Assembly (NCBI GenBank): GCA_036382515.1
Contig: DASVHQ010000289.1
Coordinates: 9,453 to 73,452 of the forward strand
Direction of reading: 5' to 3'
Length of the DNA: 64,000 bases
Source of the DNA: JADGRF01 sp036382515
GTDB lineage: Bacteria > Myxococcota_A > Polyangia > Polyangiales > JAFGIB01
The first letter of the stretch is position 1; every line of letters begins with the position of its first letter. Below are positions 21,832 to 30,147 of this stretch, in pieces. The notes beneath the pieces were generated by a model, which saw only the letters and a list, made by a program, of their open reading frames with translations, searched no databases and was not told the DNA's origin. The translations under genes and the position numbers were made by a program.

Positions 21832-22992
21832 TCAGTCTTCGTCCTCGATCTCGAAGACCTCGCGGTCGGTGTTCGGTGTAGCGTCCGCGTGCTCGGAAGC
21901 TTCAGGCTCGGGTGCGCCCAGGTGGTCGTCCCGGACAGCGGCTTCGCTCTCGGCGGGCGGCGACGACGGCTCGGCGCCGCCCTCTTCTTCCTCGACGCGC
22001 TTGGCCGCCTCCGCAATCGCGAACAGCTCCTCGTCGCCGATCTCCGGCAGCTCGTCGGCCGCAGCGGCTTCGCTGCTGTCCTGTGCCGCCGCTGCGAAGT
22101 CGGCTGATTCTCCGGTCTTGCGCTGGAAGAGCGCGCGGTTCTCCTCGGTCAGGTCGGTGAACTCACGCAGGGTCGGCAGCTCCTGCATGCCGCGCAGACC
22201 GAAGAACTCCAGGAAGTAGGGGGCCGTGCCGTACAGCAGCGGGCGCCCGGGTTCGTCCTTGCGGCCCAGGATCTTCAGCAGGCCTCGCTCCAGCAACACC
22301 TTGAGGGCGGAGCCGCTGTCGACGCCCCGTACGTCGTCAATCTCGGGCCGCGTGATCGGCTGCCGGTACGCGACCAGGGCCAGGGTTTCCAGCTGCGCGC
22401 GCGTCAGGCGAACGGGTCGTGCCGCCACCAAATCTCGCACGAACGGCGCGCTTGCCGCCGCCGAGCGGAACTGGAAACCGCTGGACACCTCGACGAGCTC
22501 GATGCCGCGGCCCGAGTACTCTTGCACCAGCTCCAGCAAGAGCTCGCGCACTTCGGCCGACTTCGCTTTCACGATGCGGGCCAGTTGCTGGGCCGTGATG
22601 ATCTGGTCGGAGACGAAGACCAAGCTCTCGAGCACACGCTTCAGGTGCTCGCGGGTCTTGGGCGCCTCTGCGGGCGGCTCGGTCCGGATCGGCTCCGCTT
22701 CGGCGTCGCTGTCGGCGTCGGCGTCTGTGTCGTGGGCTGCGTCCGTGTCGGTGTCCGGCGCTTCGTCCGCGTCCACTGCGGTCGACTCTGCGGTCCCTGC
22801 GTCCTGCGCGCGCAGCTCGGAGACCTCGGACACCAGCTCTGGCGCTGCGTCTTGCGGGGTGTCGTCCGCCACGGGTTCGACTTCGGCTTCGCTGCTCGCG
22901 CGGTTCGACTCGGACGCGGACTCGCTCGTCGCGCTATCTTCCGGCGTCGTCGGTGCTTCGGCAGGTCGTCTGCTGCGTTTGCGAGGGTTCAT
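21832..22992 (-). CDS. scpB: Segregation and condensation protein ScpB
   Basis: Winged-helix partner of ScpA in the SMC condensin complex that organises and segregates the chromosome. The conserved core spans about residues 112-290, with LKRVLESLVFVSDQIITAQQLARI, ETLALVAYRQPITRPEIDDVRGV and GRKDEPGRPLLYGTAPYFLEFFGL. The first 110 residues are an acidic extension including an Asp/Thr/Ala repeat (DTDTDAAHDTDADADSD), and the last 90 are again acidic, so the 386 residues are roughly twice the usual length. Overlaps scpA by ATGA. Confidence 0.95.
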   Translation of the reverse strand: MNPRKRSRRPAEAPTTPEDSATSESASESNRASSEAEVEPVADDTPQDAAPELVSEVSELRAQDAGTAESTAVDADEAPDTDTDAAHDTDADADSDAEAEPIRTEPPAEAPKTREHLKRVLESLVFVSDQIITAQQLARIVKAKSAEVRELLLELVQEYSGRGIELVEVSSGFQFRSAAASAPFVRDLVAARPVRLTRAQLETLALVAYRQPITRPEIDDVRGVDSGSALKVLLERGLLKILGRKDEPGRPLLYGTAPYFLEFFGLRGMQELPTLREFTDLTEENRALFQRKTGESADFAAAAQDSSEAAAADELPEIGDEELFAIAEAAKRVEEEEGGAEPSSPPAESEAAVRDDHLGAPEPEASEHADATPNTDREVFEIEDED

Positions 22993-24104
22993 AGGTCGGT
23001 CTCGTCAATCAGAGCCTGCGTGGCCGGCTCGGTTGAAGTCGGTCGTAGCTCGCCAGCGGTGTCGTCGGGCGCCATCGGGGCTGGCACCGTGTCAGCTGCA
23101 TCGGCAGCATCGGTGACTTCGGTCGTGTCGGTGGCCTCAGCGACGCCCGTGGCTTCAGCGTCGTCGGTAGTCTCAGCGGCGACAGTCCCCTCGGTCGGCG
23201 AGGCGAGTGATTCTTCTTCGGCCTGGCTCGCGAGCGCCGCGACGTCCGGCGATTCAGCCTCCACGTCGGGGTGCGCTTGCGGCTCCGTGTCGGACGGGAC
23301 GAACGGCTCGCGCGGGCCGCGTTCCGAGGCGGGCGGTATCGTGGGCGCATCCGCGTCGAGCAGCGCGTATTGCACGTGCAGCGGCGACGCCGGATCCGAC
23401 TGGTAGATGCGCGTCATGCGCAGCTTGGTCATCTCGAGCAGCGCCATGAACGTGACCACGACTTCGTAGCGCGTGCGATCCCCTTCGAACAGCTCCTCGA
23501 ACGTGCACTCGCGCTTGCTGCGCAGCAGGTCGGCAAGCTGCGAGATGCGCTCGTGGATGGTGATGCGTTCGGCGCTGACCTCGAGCGCCACGCGACCCTT
23601 GACGCGCTTGAGGATGCCCTGGAACGCGTCGAGCAGCTTGTAGATCTCGATCTGCGCGAGCGGCGCAGGACCCTGTGCTTCGGGCGCGGGCATGCCGCGT
23701 GCGAACACGTCGCGACCCTCGAGTGGACGTGCGCCCAGCTCTTCGGCCGCGGCGCGGTACTTTTGGTACTCGAGCAGGCGCCGGATCAGCTCCTCGCGTG
23801 GGTCGCCCAGGTAGACCTCGTCCGGTTCATCGGGCTGGTCGAGCGGCGACGGCGGCAAGAGCATCTTGGACTTGATGTGCGCGAGCGTCGCCGCCATCAG
23901 CAGGTACTCGCTGGCGACGTCGAGATCGAGCTCGCGCATCATGCCGAGGTACTCGAGGTAGCGCTCGGTCACGAACGAGATCGGCAGATCCAGAATCGGT
24001 AGCTCGTGCTTCCTGATCAGGTGCAAGAGCAGGTCGAGCGGCCCCTCGAAAGTCGGGAGCTGGATGCGGAACTGCGCATCTGCTGGGATGGTCGGCTCGT
24101 CCAT
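22989..24104 (-). CDS. scpA: Segregation and condensation protein ScpA
   Basis: Kleisin subunit bridging the SMC heads. The N-terminal part is typical: FEGPLDLLLHLIRKHELPILDLPI and YLLMAATLAHIKSKMLLP. A winged-helix region follows, with ERISQLADLLRSKRECTFEELFEG and TFMALLEMTKLRM. From about residue 255 the protein has a non-conserved acidic tail rich in Thr/Asp/Ala (TEVTDAADAADT), making 371 residues rather than about 250. The upstream region contains TTGACA on this strand at 24141-24146, but no -10 at a proper distance. Translationally coupled to scpB. Confidence 0.95.
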   Translation of the reverse strand: MDEPTIPADAQFRIQLPTFEGPLDLLLHLIRKHELPILDLPISFVTERYLEYLGMMRELDLDVASEYLLMAATLAHIKSKMLLPPSPLDQPDEPDEVYLGDPREELIRRLLEYQKYRAAAEELGARPLEGRDVFARGMPAPEAQGPAPLAQIEIYKLLDAFQGILKRVKGRVALEVSAERITIHERISQLADLLRSKRECTFEELFEGDRTRYEVVVTFMALLEMTKLRMTRIYQSDPASPLHVQYALLDADAPTIPPASERGPREPFVPSDTEPQAHPDVEAESPDVAALASQAEEESLASPTEGTVAAETTDDAEATGVAEATDTTEVTDAADAADTVPAPMAPDDTAGELRPTSTEPATQALIDETDL

Positions 24105-24327
24105 GACGGGGCGGGGAGCTAACTATCTCCGGCAGCCGGGTGTCAACGTTCGCCGCGTCACAATGCGGTATCACGGCCCATAGAGGTGGGCATCAACCCT
24201 ACCCGTTCGTTCACGCCACTACCAAGCGTCTGCGCAAAGGGGTGTTCGGCATTGATGCCTGGCACGAAGATCGGCACTCTCTTCAGGTGACCCTGCCATT
24301 TTCCAGAGTGCACGGAGCGGCACCGGG

Positions 24328-25887
24328 ATGAGCCAAGCATGCGCGCGCTGCGGGGGCCAAGTGACCCAGGGCTCCGCGGTGTGCGGGCGCTGTGGAGCAC
24401 GTCTGCCCGCACCTGCGCAGAACAGCGCCGCCGGCTGGGGCGGGCTCGACATCGAGCGCAACGCCTTGCCGCAGTCGGGGGCAACGTCCAACACGTTGTC
24501 AGGTGCGCGCGCGCCGGCCTCGTCGCGGACCACAGGCACGCGGCGCGCAAATCCCGAGGCGAGCGCGGCGTCGCAGCGCATGCCGGCGTCGCCTGCGTCG
24601 CCCAACTCGCGGTCCCTGGCCACGCAGCGCTCCTCCGTGACGCGCGCTAGCGCCCCGGGCAATCAGGCAGCGGCCAGCGCTGCTGCTGCGGCGCGCGTGG
24701 CGGCCGTCGTGCAGTCGACGCCTGCAGCCGTTCCCGGTGTCAGAACGAATGCGGACCAAGCCCTCTCCGGCGTGAATGGCTACGGTGACCTCGAGAATCT
24801 CACCGGCTTCGACGGTGCGCCGGCCCTCGACCTGGTCTCCGTTCCGCCCCCTCGCCCCGCGTCGTCGCCACCCGCGGCGCAGACACCCGCTTCGCTGGAG
24901 CGCAGTCGGGCCGACCAAGCGCGCGCGCTGGCCGCCTACGGCGATGCGCCCAAGAAGCTGTACCAGACGGTTCCGTATTTCATTCGTGTGCTCATGCGCA
25001 AGCGCGAGCTCGATGCGGAGCTGGCGTCGATCACGCCAATGCGCAAGCGGCTGGACGGCCAAGCCGAAGATGCGATGTGCGCGCTCGCGGAGCTGTACTA
25101 CGGCCAGCGCACCGACCCGCGGCTGAAGCCCCTGGCGCAGCAGCTGCGCGTGGTGGCCGAGAGTCAGAGCCACGTCGGCGCAGAGGAAGCCGCCGGCGCG
25201 CGCGTCGCGGAGCAGCACAAGCGCGAGATCGACCGCGTCTTGGCCGACATCCACAAGCTCGAACGGCAAGCGGAGCCCCTGCGCAAGCGCGAAGCGGAAG
25301 CTCAGCACCGGGCCGATACGCACAAGGCACAGATCCGCCGCAACGAGGCGCTGGTGCGCAAGGCCGAGGCCGAGATCAAGGCACTCAAGACCTCCACGGA
25401 TGTGACGGCCATCGACCGCATCACCGCGCTCGAGGCGGATCGGCAGGCGCATCACGGCGAGATCCAGACGCTGAACGTGCAACTTTTGCCATTGCAGGAA
25501 GACCTGGGCGCCCTGCGGCGCGAGCTCGCCAAGCAACTGGGCACCATCACCGCGCTCCACGAGGAGCAGCGCAAGCTCAGCTCCGTGGCGGACCGCGAAA
25601 CGCAGCGCCATCGCTTGACCACCGGTGGTGCGCGCACCGCCCACCGCGAAGCCCTGCGGTCGCTGGCGACCGCTGCCTTGCGCGCGCAGCTCGGTGGTTT
25701 CTTTCCCGAGCAGGCGAAGGTCGCCGTCGAGGCCGAACAGCGGGCTGCGAAGAAGCGCGAGGCGGAGGAGGTGCAGCGAGCCGCCGCGAGCGCCTACGAC
25801 GACGCCAAGTACAAGCAGGGCATGTTCATTTTGGTTGGCGGCACCGCGTTCGTCTTTTTGGTGTTCGCAGGGCTCATCGTGCTCTGA
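24328..25887 (+). CDS. Zinc-ribbon, coiled-coil, C-terminally anchored membrane protein
   Basis: A 519-residue protein I cannot assign to a named family. The N-terminus is a compact zinc ribbon (CARCGGQ and CGRCGARL, residues 5-26). An Ala/Pro/Ser-rich disordered stretch runs to about residue 200. A long charged coiled coil follows at about 205-490 (HKREIDRVLADIHKLERQAEPL and similar heptads). The last 22 residues are a single membrane helix (MFILVGGTAFVFLVFAGLIVL) with nothing after it. This predicts a tail-anchored protein with its ribbon in the cytoplasm. GGAG lies upstream of the ATG. It is divergent from scpA. Confidence 0.75.
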   Translation: MSQACARCGGQVTQGSAVCGRCGARLPAPAQNSAAGWGGLDIERNALPQSGATSNTLSGARAPASSRTTGTRRANPEASAASQRMPASPASPNSRSLATQRSSVTRASAPGNQAAASAAAAARVAAVVQSTPAAVPGVRTNADQALSGVNGYGDLENLTGFDGAPALDLVSVPPPRPASSPPAAQTPASLERSRADQARALAAYGDAPKKLYQTVPYFIRVLMRKRELDAELASITPMRKRLDGQAEDAMCALAELYYGQRTDPRLKPLAQQLRVVAESQSHVGAEEAAGARVAEQHKREIDRVLADIHKLERQAEPLRKREAEAQHRADTHKAQIRRNEALVRKAEAEIKALKTSTDVTAIDRITALEADRQAHHGEIQTLNVQLLPLQEDLGALRRELAKQLGTITALHEEQRKLSSVADRETQRHRLTTGGARTAHREALRSLATAALRAQLGGFFPEQAKVAVEAEQRAAKKREAEEVQRAAASAYDDAKYKQGMFILVGGTAFVFLVFAGLIVL

Positions 25888-25916
25888 GTTGGCAGCGCGC
25901 GTCGAGCCCGCGCAGC

Positions 25917-26390
25917 TCACGCATCGAGCGCATCGAGCGCTTCGAGCACGGCGTCGACGTGGCCCTTGACCTTCACCTTGCGGAAGATCTTCTTCACCTT
26001 GCCCGCCGGGTCGATCACCACGGTGGTGCGGATCACCCCGACGCTCTTCTTGCCGTACAGCGTCTTCTCGCCCCAGGCGTCGTACTTCTCGAGCACCTCG
26101 TGGTCGGGGTCGCTCAGCAGCGGGAAGGCCAGGCCGTACTTCTGGCCGAACTTGCAGTGTGACTCGATCGAGTCGCGGCTGACGCCGAGCACCACGGCAT
26201 TGCGCTTCTTCAGCTGCGGCAACGCCTTCTGGAAGTCCTGGGCCTCGAGCGTGCAGCCCGGCGTGCTGTCCTTCGGGTAGAAGTAGAGCACCACGGACTT
26301 ACCGGCGAAGTCCTTGAGCGACACCTTGCCGCCGCCGGAGCTGGCGAGCGTGAATGCTGGCGCGCGCTTGTCTTCTTCGAGCATGGCCAT
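25917..26390 (-). CDS. bcp: Thiol peroxidase, Bcp/PrxQ-type peroxiredoxin
   Basis: Reduces hydrogen and organic peroxides using thioredoxin. The 157-residue protein has the peroxidatic motif YPKDSTPGCTLEA with Cys46. The resolving Cys found five residues later in Escherichia coli Bcp is replaced (Asp52 lies nearby). Cys79 in SIESHCKF lies where the second class of PrxQ proteins places its resolving Cys in helix 3, so this is probably a PrxQ of that type rather than a 1-Cys enzyme. Cytoplasmic; monocistronic and convergent with the zinc-ribbon gene. Confidence 0.93.
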   Translation of the reverse strand: MAMLEEDKRAPAFTLASSGGGKVSLKDFAGKSVVLYFYPKDSTPGCTLEAQDFQKALPQLKKRNAVVLGVSRDSIESHCKFGQKYGLAFPLLSDPDHEVLEKYDAWGEKTLYGKKSVGVIRTTVVIDPAGKVKKIFRKVKVKGHVDAVLEALDALDA

Positions 26391-26556
26391 TCTCCTGGCA
26401 GAGCCGCGTGGGCTCGTTGCGAGGGCCTAGACCTGCATGCGGCACGGCCAACTGTCAATGGTGGGAGCAGCCGCAGGGCGCGCCGCGCCGGCTTCGACCG
26501 GCGCAAACGCGTGTCTTGTAGGGTTGGCCGCCGCTCGGTGTTAATCTGTTCGGACG

Positions 26557-27246
26557 ATGGCCCAGACGCTGGTGATCGGCGACGTCCACGGTTGTTTGCA
26601 CGAGCTCGAGGATCTGCTCGATGCATGTGCCTATGCCTCGGGCGATCAGCTGATCCTGGTCGGGGATCTGGTCGCCAAGGGTCCGGACTCGCGTGGCGTG
26701 CTTCGGCTTGTGCGCCAGCTGAAAGCCCGGGCGGTGCGGGGCAATCACGACCAAGCCGTGCTGCGCTGGCATGCAGCGCTGCACGCTGGCACGGCGCCGA
26801 CCCAGGGCACGCATCACTTGCGCCTCGCGCGCTCGCTCGACGCCGACGACTGGTCCGTGCTGCTGGCATTGCCGCTGTTTCTGCGCCTGCCGGAGCACGC
26901 AGCGATCGTCGTGCATGCGGGGCTGGTGCCGGGCATCGAGCTGGAACACCAGGCCCCGGACTTACTCATGAACATGCGGACGCTGCGCGCTGACGGCACC
27001 GGCTCGCGTCGTGCCGAGGACGGCGTGCTGTGGGGCTCGCGCTGGCGGGGCCCGGACCTGGTGCTCTTCGGACACCACGCGCTGGCGGGCTTGCAGCGTC
27101 ACCCACACGCAGTCGGCCTCGACACCGGCTGCGTGTACGGCGGCAAGCTCAGCGCCTACGTCCTGCCGCAGGCACGCGTGGTGTCGGTGCCTGCCCGTGA
27201 CGTCTACGTTCCGATCGACAGCGAACCGCCGAAAGGCTCGTCGTGA
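26557..27246 (+). CDS. ApaH/PrpA-like metallophosphoesterase
   Basis: Calcineurin-type phosphoesterase of 229 residues with all five metal-ligand motifs: GDVHG (8-12), GDLVAKGPDS, GNHD, VVHAGLVPG and LFGHHA, plus the family C-terminal LDTGCVYGGKLSAY. The set is shared by diadenosine tetraphosphatases (ApaH) and PrpA-type protein phosphatases. The short length fits a general ApaH-like phosphatase better than true ApaH, so substrate is open. The stop overlaps the GTG of the Rieske gene, indicating a two-gene operon. Confidence 0.88.
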   Translation: MAQTLVIGDVHGCLHELEDLLDACAYASGDQLILVGDLVAKGPDSRGVLRLVRQLKARAVRGNHDQAVLRWHAALHAGTAPTQGTHHLRLARSLDADDWSVLLALPLFLRLPEHAAIVVHAGLVPGIELEHQAPDLLMNMRTLRADGTGSRRAEDGVLWGSRWRGPDLVLFGHHALAGLQRHPHAVGLDTGCVYGGKLSAYVLPQARVVSVPARDVYVPIDSEPPKGSS

Positions 27247-27614
27247 GCCTGCCGGTGCCCGCGCAACCGGCGCGCGTGTTTGCGGCCAGCTTGGCCGTGC
27301 TCGACGAGCAAGTTGTCGTGGTGGTGCCGCTCGCACCCGATGCCGACGCACGCCCGCGCGAGGCCATCGTGTTGCGCGACGAACGCGGTGTGCTGCGTGC
27401 ATATCGCAACCTGTGCCAGCACTTGCCGGTGCCTCTCGATGCCGGCTCGCGACGCTTCATCTTCTCCGGCTACCTGCTGTGTGGCACCCATGGCGCGCGC
27501 TACCGTCTCGCTGACGGGCTGTGCGTGCATGGTCCGTGCCTTGGCAAGGCGCTGCGCGTGCTGGAGATCGAGTGCGTCGGTGACCAGCTCTTCGTGCTCG
27601 ACGCTGGCCAGTGA
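27243..27614 (+). CDS. Small Rieske [2Fe-2S] ferredoxin-like protein
   Basis: A 123-residue soluble protein, essentially one Rieske domain. The cluster ligands are CQH (residues 59-61) and CGTH further on; the bonding spacing is C-x-H ... C-x2-H. It resembles the stand-alone Rieske ferredoxins or small nitrite-reductase-like subunits that pass electrons to oxygenases, but no oxygenase is nearby. GTG start at 27243, overlapping the phosphatase stop as GTGA. The link between a phosphoesterase and a Rieske protein is unexplained. Confidence 0.85.
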   Translation: MSLPVPAQPARVFAASLAVLDEQVVVVVPLAPDADARPREAIVLRDERGVLRAYRNLCQHLPVPLDAGSRRFIFSGYLLCGTHGARYRLADGLCVHGPCLGKALRVLEIECVGDQLFVLDAGQ

Positions 27615-27630
27615 GCCGCGCTCTGCACGC

Positions 27631-27650
27631 CGCTGCCCTCGTCGGCAGCG
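27631..27650. other. Hairpin between convergent Rieske and map genes
   Basis: CGCTGCC and GGCAGCG form a perfect 7-base stem with a 6-base loop in the gap between two convergent genes. There is no T-run on either strand, so it is not a classical intrinsic terminator; it could protect mRNA ends or help Rho-dependent ending. Confidence 0.35.
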
Positions 27651-27677
27651 CAACGGCAAGCCGGTCGGCGCTCACGG

Positions 27678-27707
27678 CACGCTCACGCGAGACACGCTCA
27701 CGCGAGA
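27678..27707. repeat. Perfect tandem duplication of 15 bases
   Basis: CACGCTCACGCGAGA occurs twice head to tail. The second copy contains the stop codon of map (minus strand, 27698-27700); the first lies just beyond the gene. This looks like a recent slippage duplication at the gene end. Confidence 0.8.
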
Positions 27708-28564
27708 CTGGTGGCCACGGGTCCTGCGCCGCGTACGGCGGCCGGTGCCGAACGCACACCCAGCCGCGCCCAAGGCACGTCTTCGCTGTGCTGCAGGATC
27801 TCGCGTCGCGCCGTGAGCACCTCGCAGCCGGTCTTCGTGACTACGATCGTATGCTCGAACTGCGCCGACAGCGAGCGGTCGGCCGTGAGCACGGTCCACT
27901 CGTCCTCGAGGACTTCGCAGGCGTAGTCGCCGAGGTTGATCATGGGCTCGATCGTGAACACCATGCCGGCCTTCAGGCGCTTGCCGCTGCCGCGCGTGCC
28001 GTAGTGCGGCACCTGCGGGGCGGTGTGGAATTCACGGCCGATGCCATGGCCCACGTAGTCGCGCACCACGGAGCAGCCCTGGGCCTCGGCATAGCTCTGG
28101 ATGGCTGCGCCGATGTCGCCGATGCGTGCGCCCTCGCATACCTCGGCGATGCCCAGCTCGAGACAATGGCGCGCGACCTCGGTCACGCGCTTGGCGTCTT
28201 CGCCGGGCGTTCCGACGTAGAACGTGGCGCTGGTGTCGCCGTGAAAGCCGTTCTTGGCCGGCAGGTACGAGGTGACGTCCACGTTCACGATGTCGCCGTC
28301 GTGCAGCGTGCGCTTGCTCGGGATGCCGTGGCACACGGTCTCGTTGACGCTCGTGCACACGCTCTTGGGAAAGCCGTGATAGTTGAGCGGCGACGGCCAC
28401 GCGCCGTGCTTGACCGTGTAGTCGTGCACCAACGTGTTGATCTCGTCGGTCGTGACGCCCGCCTGGATGTGCCGGCCCACCATCACCAACGTGTCGGCGG
28501 CCAGCTGACAGGCCTGGCGCATCCGCTCCAGCATGGACGGAGTCATGATTTCAATCGCGCTCAA
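27698..28564 (-). CDS. map: Methionine aminopeptidase, type I
   Basis: Removes the initiator Met from nascent proteins with two metal ions. Ligand motifs are visible: NVDVTSYLPAKNGFHGDTSATF (two Asp), VGHGIGREFHTAPQVPHY (His), FTIEPMI (Glu) and FEHTIVVTKTGCEVLT. The 288 residues include a C-terminal extension of about 30 residues after the domain. The start is TTG at 28564, supported by GGGGAG six to seven bases upstream; the next ATG (28546) has no ribosome site. Confidence 0.96.
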   Translation of the reverse strand: MSAIEIMTPSMLERMRQACQLAADTLVMVGRHIQAGVTTDEINTLVHDYTVKHGAWPSPLNYHGFPKSVCTSVNETVCHGIPSKRTLHDGDIVNVDVTSYLPAKNGFHGDTSATFYVGTPGEDAKRVTEVARHCLELGIAEVCEGARIGDIGAAIQSYAEAQGCSVVRDYVGHGIGREFHTAPQVPHYGTRGSGKRLKAGMVFTIEPMINLGDYACEVLEDEWTVLTADRSLSAQFEHTIVVTKTGCEVLTARREILQHSEDVPWARLGVRSAPAAVRGAGPVATSLA

Positions 28565-28656
28565 AGCTCACTCCCCAGCGCACAAACCTAGGGTCTGCCG
28601 AGTGTTGCGGCAACCCCGGGCGGCCTCGCGCACAGAGCGACAGCGGCTCGCCGAGC

Positions 28657-28794
28657 TCAAATCGAAGCCAGCGTGTAGATGATCGTCACGCACGTGCCCA
28701 GAAACGCCAAACCAAAGCCGAACAAGCGGGGTCCGGTCCAGTAAGCCTCTTCGCGCGCGATGCGTGCGCTGCGTGCCTCGTCCGATTCACTCAC
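28657..28794 (-). CDS. Small single-span membrane protein, 45 residues
   Basis: Too short for routine gene calling, but well supported. GTG at 28794 is preceded by AGGGAGG about seven bases upstream. The translation has a charged N-terminus (SESDEARSARIAREEAYW) then one hydrophobic segment (LFGFGLAFLGTCVTIIYTL) and ends two residues later. It would insert as a small inner-membrane protein. It lies 92 bases upstream of map on the same strand and downstream of a strong terminator. Function unknown. Confidence 0.6.
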   Translation of the reverse strand: MSESDEARSARIAREEAYWTGPRLFGFGLAFLGTCVTIIYTLASI

Positions 28795-28908
28795 GGCGTG
28801 CCTCCCTGCAGAGTCGGCGGGTTCTTACCTGTGCCAGGCGGCGGCGTCAATCGCGGACCTGCACGGGCACCCGGTGTCGGCGGCCGCGCCCGGGGGCTCG
28901 CGGCGCCG

Positions 28909-28946
28909 GAAAAAGAAAACGGCCCGACGGGGGCATCCGTCGGACC
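28909..28946 (-). terminator. Rho-independent terminator after the small gene at 29003
   Basis: On the minus strand a 10-base stem (GGTCCGACGG / CCGTCGGGCC, one G-T pair; plus-strand positions 28937-28946 and 28921-28930) with a 6-base loop is followed directly by GTTTTCTTTTTC. It is the clearest intrinsic terminator in the window and ends the transcript of the 58-residue protein gene. Confidence 0.85.
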
Positions 28947-29002
28947 GTCAAAGGCGTGCTCGAGCTGGCAGGCGCCGAGCACGCACAAGATTGTGGGTGG
29001 GC

Positions 29003-29179
29003 TCAGTCGAAGTCGAGCTCGGCCGGTGCGCGCTCGGTCCAGTCGTCGTGGCCCGCTGTGAAGGTCGCCTCCGCCTCGAGGTCGGCGACCGAGAAGCCGA
29101 CCTTCTGCATCGGTCGCAGCTCTTCTCGCTCGAACTCCGCGAACGACCCGTAGTTCTTTGGAACGCCAAACGGAATCAT
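29003..29179 (-). CDS. Conserved-looking small acidic protein, 58 residues
   Basis: A small soluble protein beginning MIPFGVPKNYGSF, with EFEREELRPMQKVGFSVADLEAEA and ending in AELDFD. I do not recognise a family. Translation is well supported: AGGAGG lies nine bases before the ATG at 29179 (a GTG at 29188 abuts the same AGGAGG and is too close), and the strongest terminator of the window follows the stop. That combination suggests an independently and perhaps highly expressed gene. It is divergent from parA. Confidence 0.65.
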   Translation of the reverse strand: MIPFGVPKNYGSFAEFEREELRPMQKVGFSVADLEAEATFTAGHDDWTERAPAELDFD

Positions 29180-29337
29180 CGGCAACACCCTCCTGTCGGG
29201 GGACGCTTGAGGCCGCGCATCATGATCGAGACCCGCACCAGCGGAGACCCTATCCAGCCGCGCCGTGGAGGACTACAGTGTCCTACACCGTCGCAGACGC
29301 TACCACCGTCGCGCACCTCAACAAAAAAAGCAGCACG

Positions 29338-29366
29338 TTGAATCCGCGGTAGGTGGTTGCTAGTAG
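29338..29366 (+). promoter_or_regulatory. Candidate promoter of parA
   Basis: TTGAAT (29338-29343) and TAGTAG (29361-29366) are 17 bases apart. Transcription would begin about 29372, only a few bases before the parA ATG at 29377, and no Shine-Dalgarno is present, so a nearly leaderless message is possible. Confidence 0.35.
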
Positions 29367-29376
29367 ACTGCCGCCG

Positions 29377-30147
29377 ATGAGCCGCGTGGTCGCCATATCG
29401 AATCAGAAAGGCGGCGTGGGTAAGACCACGACCGCGGTGAACCTCGCGGCTAGCCTGGCGGTGGCCGAGCAGCGCGTGCTGTTGGTCGATGTCGATCCGC
29501 AGGGCAACGCTTCGAGCGGCGTGGGCGCGTCCGACCGTTCCATCGAACGCTCGCTCTATCCCGTGCTGTTTCGCGAGGCCACGATCCGCGACGTGGCGCG
29601 CCCCACGGAGCTGCCGTTTCTGCAGGTGGTGCCGGCGTGCCGCGATCTTGCCGGTGTCGAGATCGAGCTGGTGGATGCGCCGGACCGAGCGATGCGCTTG
29701 CGCGAAGCGCTCGAGCCGGTGCGCAACGACTACGACTTCATCTTCGTCGACTGCCCGCCCTCGCTCGGCGTGCTCACCATCAACGCGCTGGTCGCCGCCG
29801 ACGTGGTGCTCGTGCCGATGCAGGCCGAGTACTACGCGCTCGAGGGCCTGTCGGATCTGGTCGGCACGATCGATCGCGTGCGCGGCACGCTGAACCCGGC
29901 GCTGCAGCTCGACGGTGTGCTGCTGACGATGTTCGACCCGCGCAACAACCTCTCCAACCAGGTCGCAGACGAGGTGCGCAAGCACTTCCACGTGTTCGAG
30001 ACCGTGATTCCGCGCAACGTGCGTCTGGCCGAAGCTCCCTCCTACGGACGCCCCGCGATCCTGTACGATGCGGGCTCGCGCGGGTCACATGGCTATCTGA
30101 GCCTGGCGCGTGAGATCCTCGATCAGCGCCCACTGGCGCGCGCTTGA
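29377..30147 (+). CDS. parA: Chromosome-partitioning ATPase ParA (Soj)
   Basis: ParA/MinD-type ATPase that, with ParB and parS, segregates chromosome origins. The deviant Walker A ISNQKGGVGKTTTAVNLA is at residues 6-23, then LVDVDPQGNASSG, FIFVDCPPSLGVLTINALVAAD and the DPRNNLSNQVADEVRKHF region. The length is 256 residues. ATG at 29377 is chosen; a GTG at 29353 would add eight residues. parB follows after 60 bases containing a duplicated segment and a hairpin. Confidence 0.95.
   Translation: MSRVVAISNQKGGVGKTTTAVNLAASLAVAEQRVLLVDVDPQGNASSGVGASDRSIERSLYPVLFREATIRDVARPTELPFLQVVPACRDLAGVEIELVDAPDRAMRLREALEPVRNDYDFIFVDCPPSLGVLTINALVAADVVLVPMQAEYYALEGLSDLVGTIDRVRGTLNPALQLDGVLLTMFDPRNNLSNQVADEVRKHFHVFETVIPRNVRLAEAPSYGRPAILYDAGSRGSHGYLSLAREILDQRPLARA

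Noticed and set aside
22650..22800. Asp/Thr-rich repeat in scpB as a possible inserted element
   Set aside because: It stays in frame, has the same base composition as neighbours and is a low-complexity protein extension, not a mobile element.
29265..29290. AGGAC-n6-GTCCT inverted repeat as an operator upstream of the 58-residue gene
   Set aside because: Only five-base arms; expected often by chance in this composition and not aligned to a promoter.
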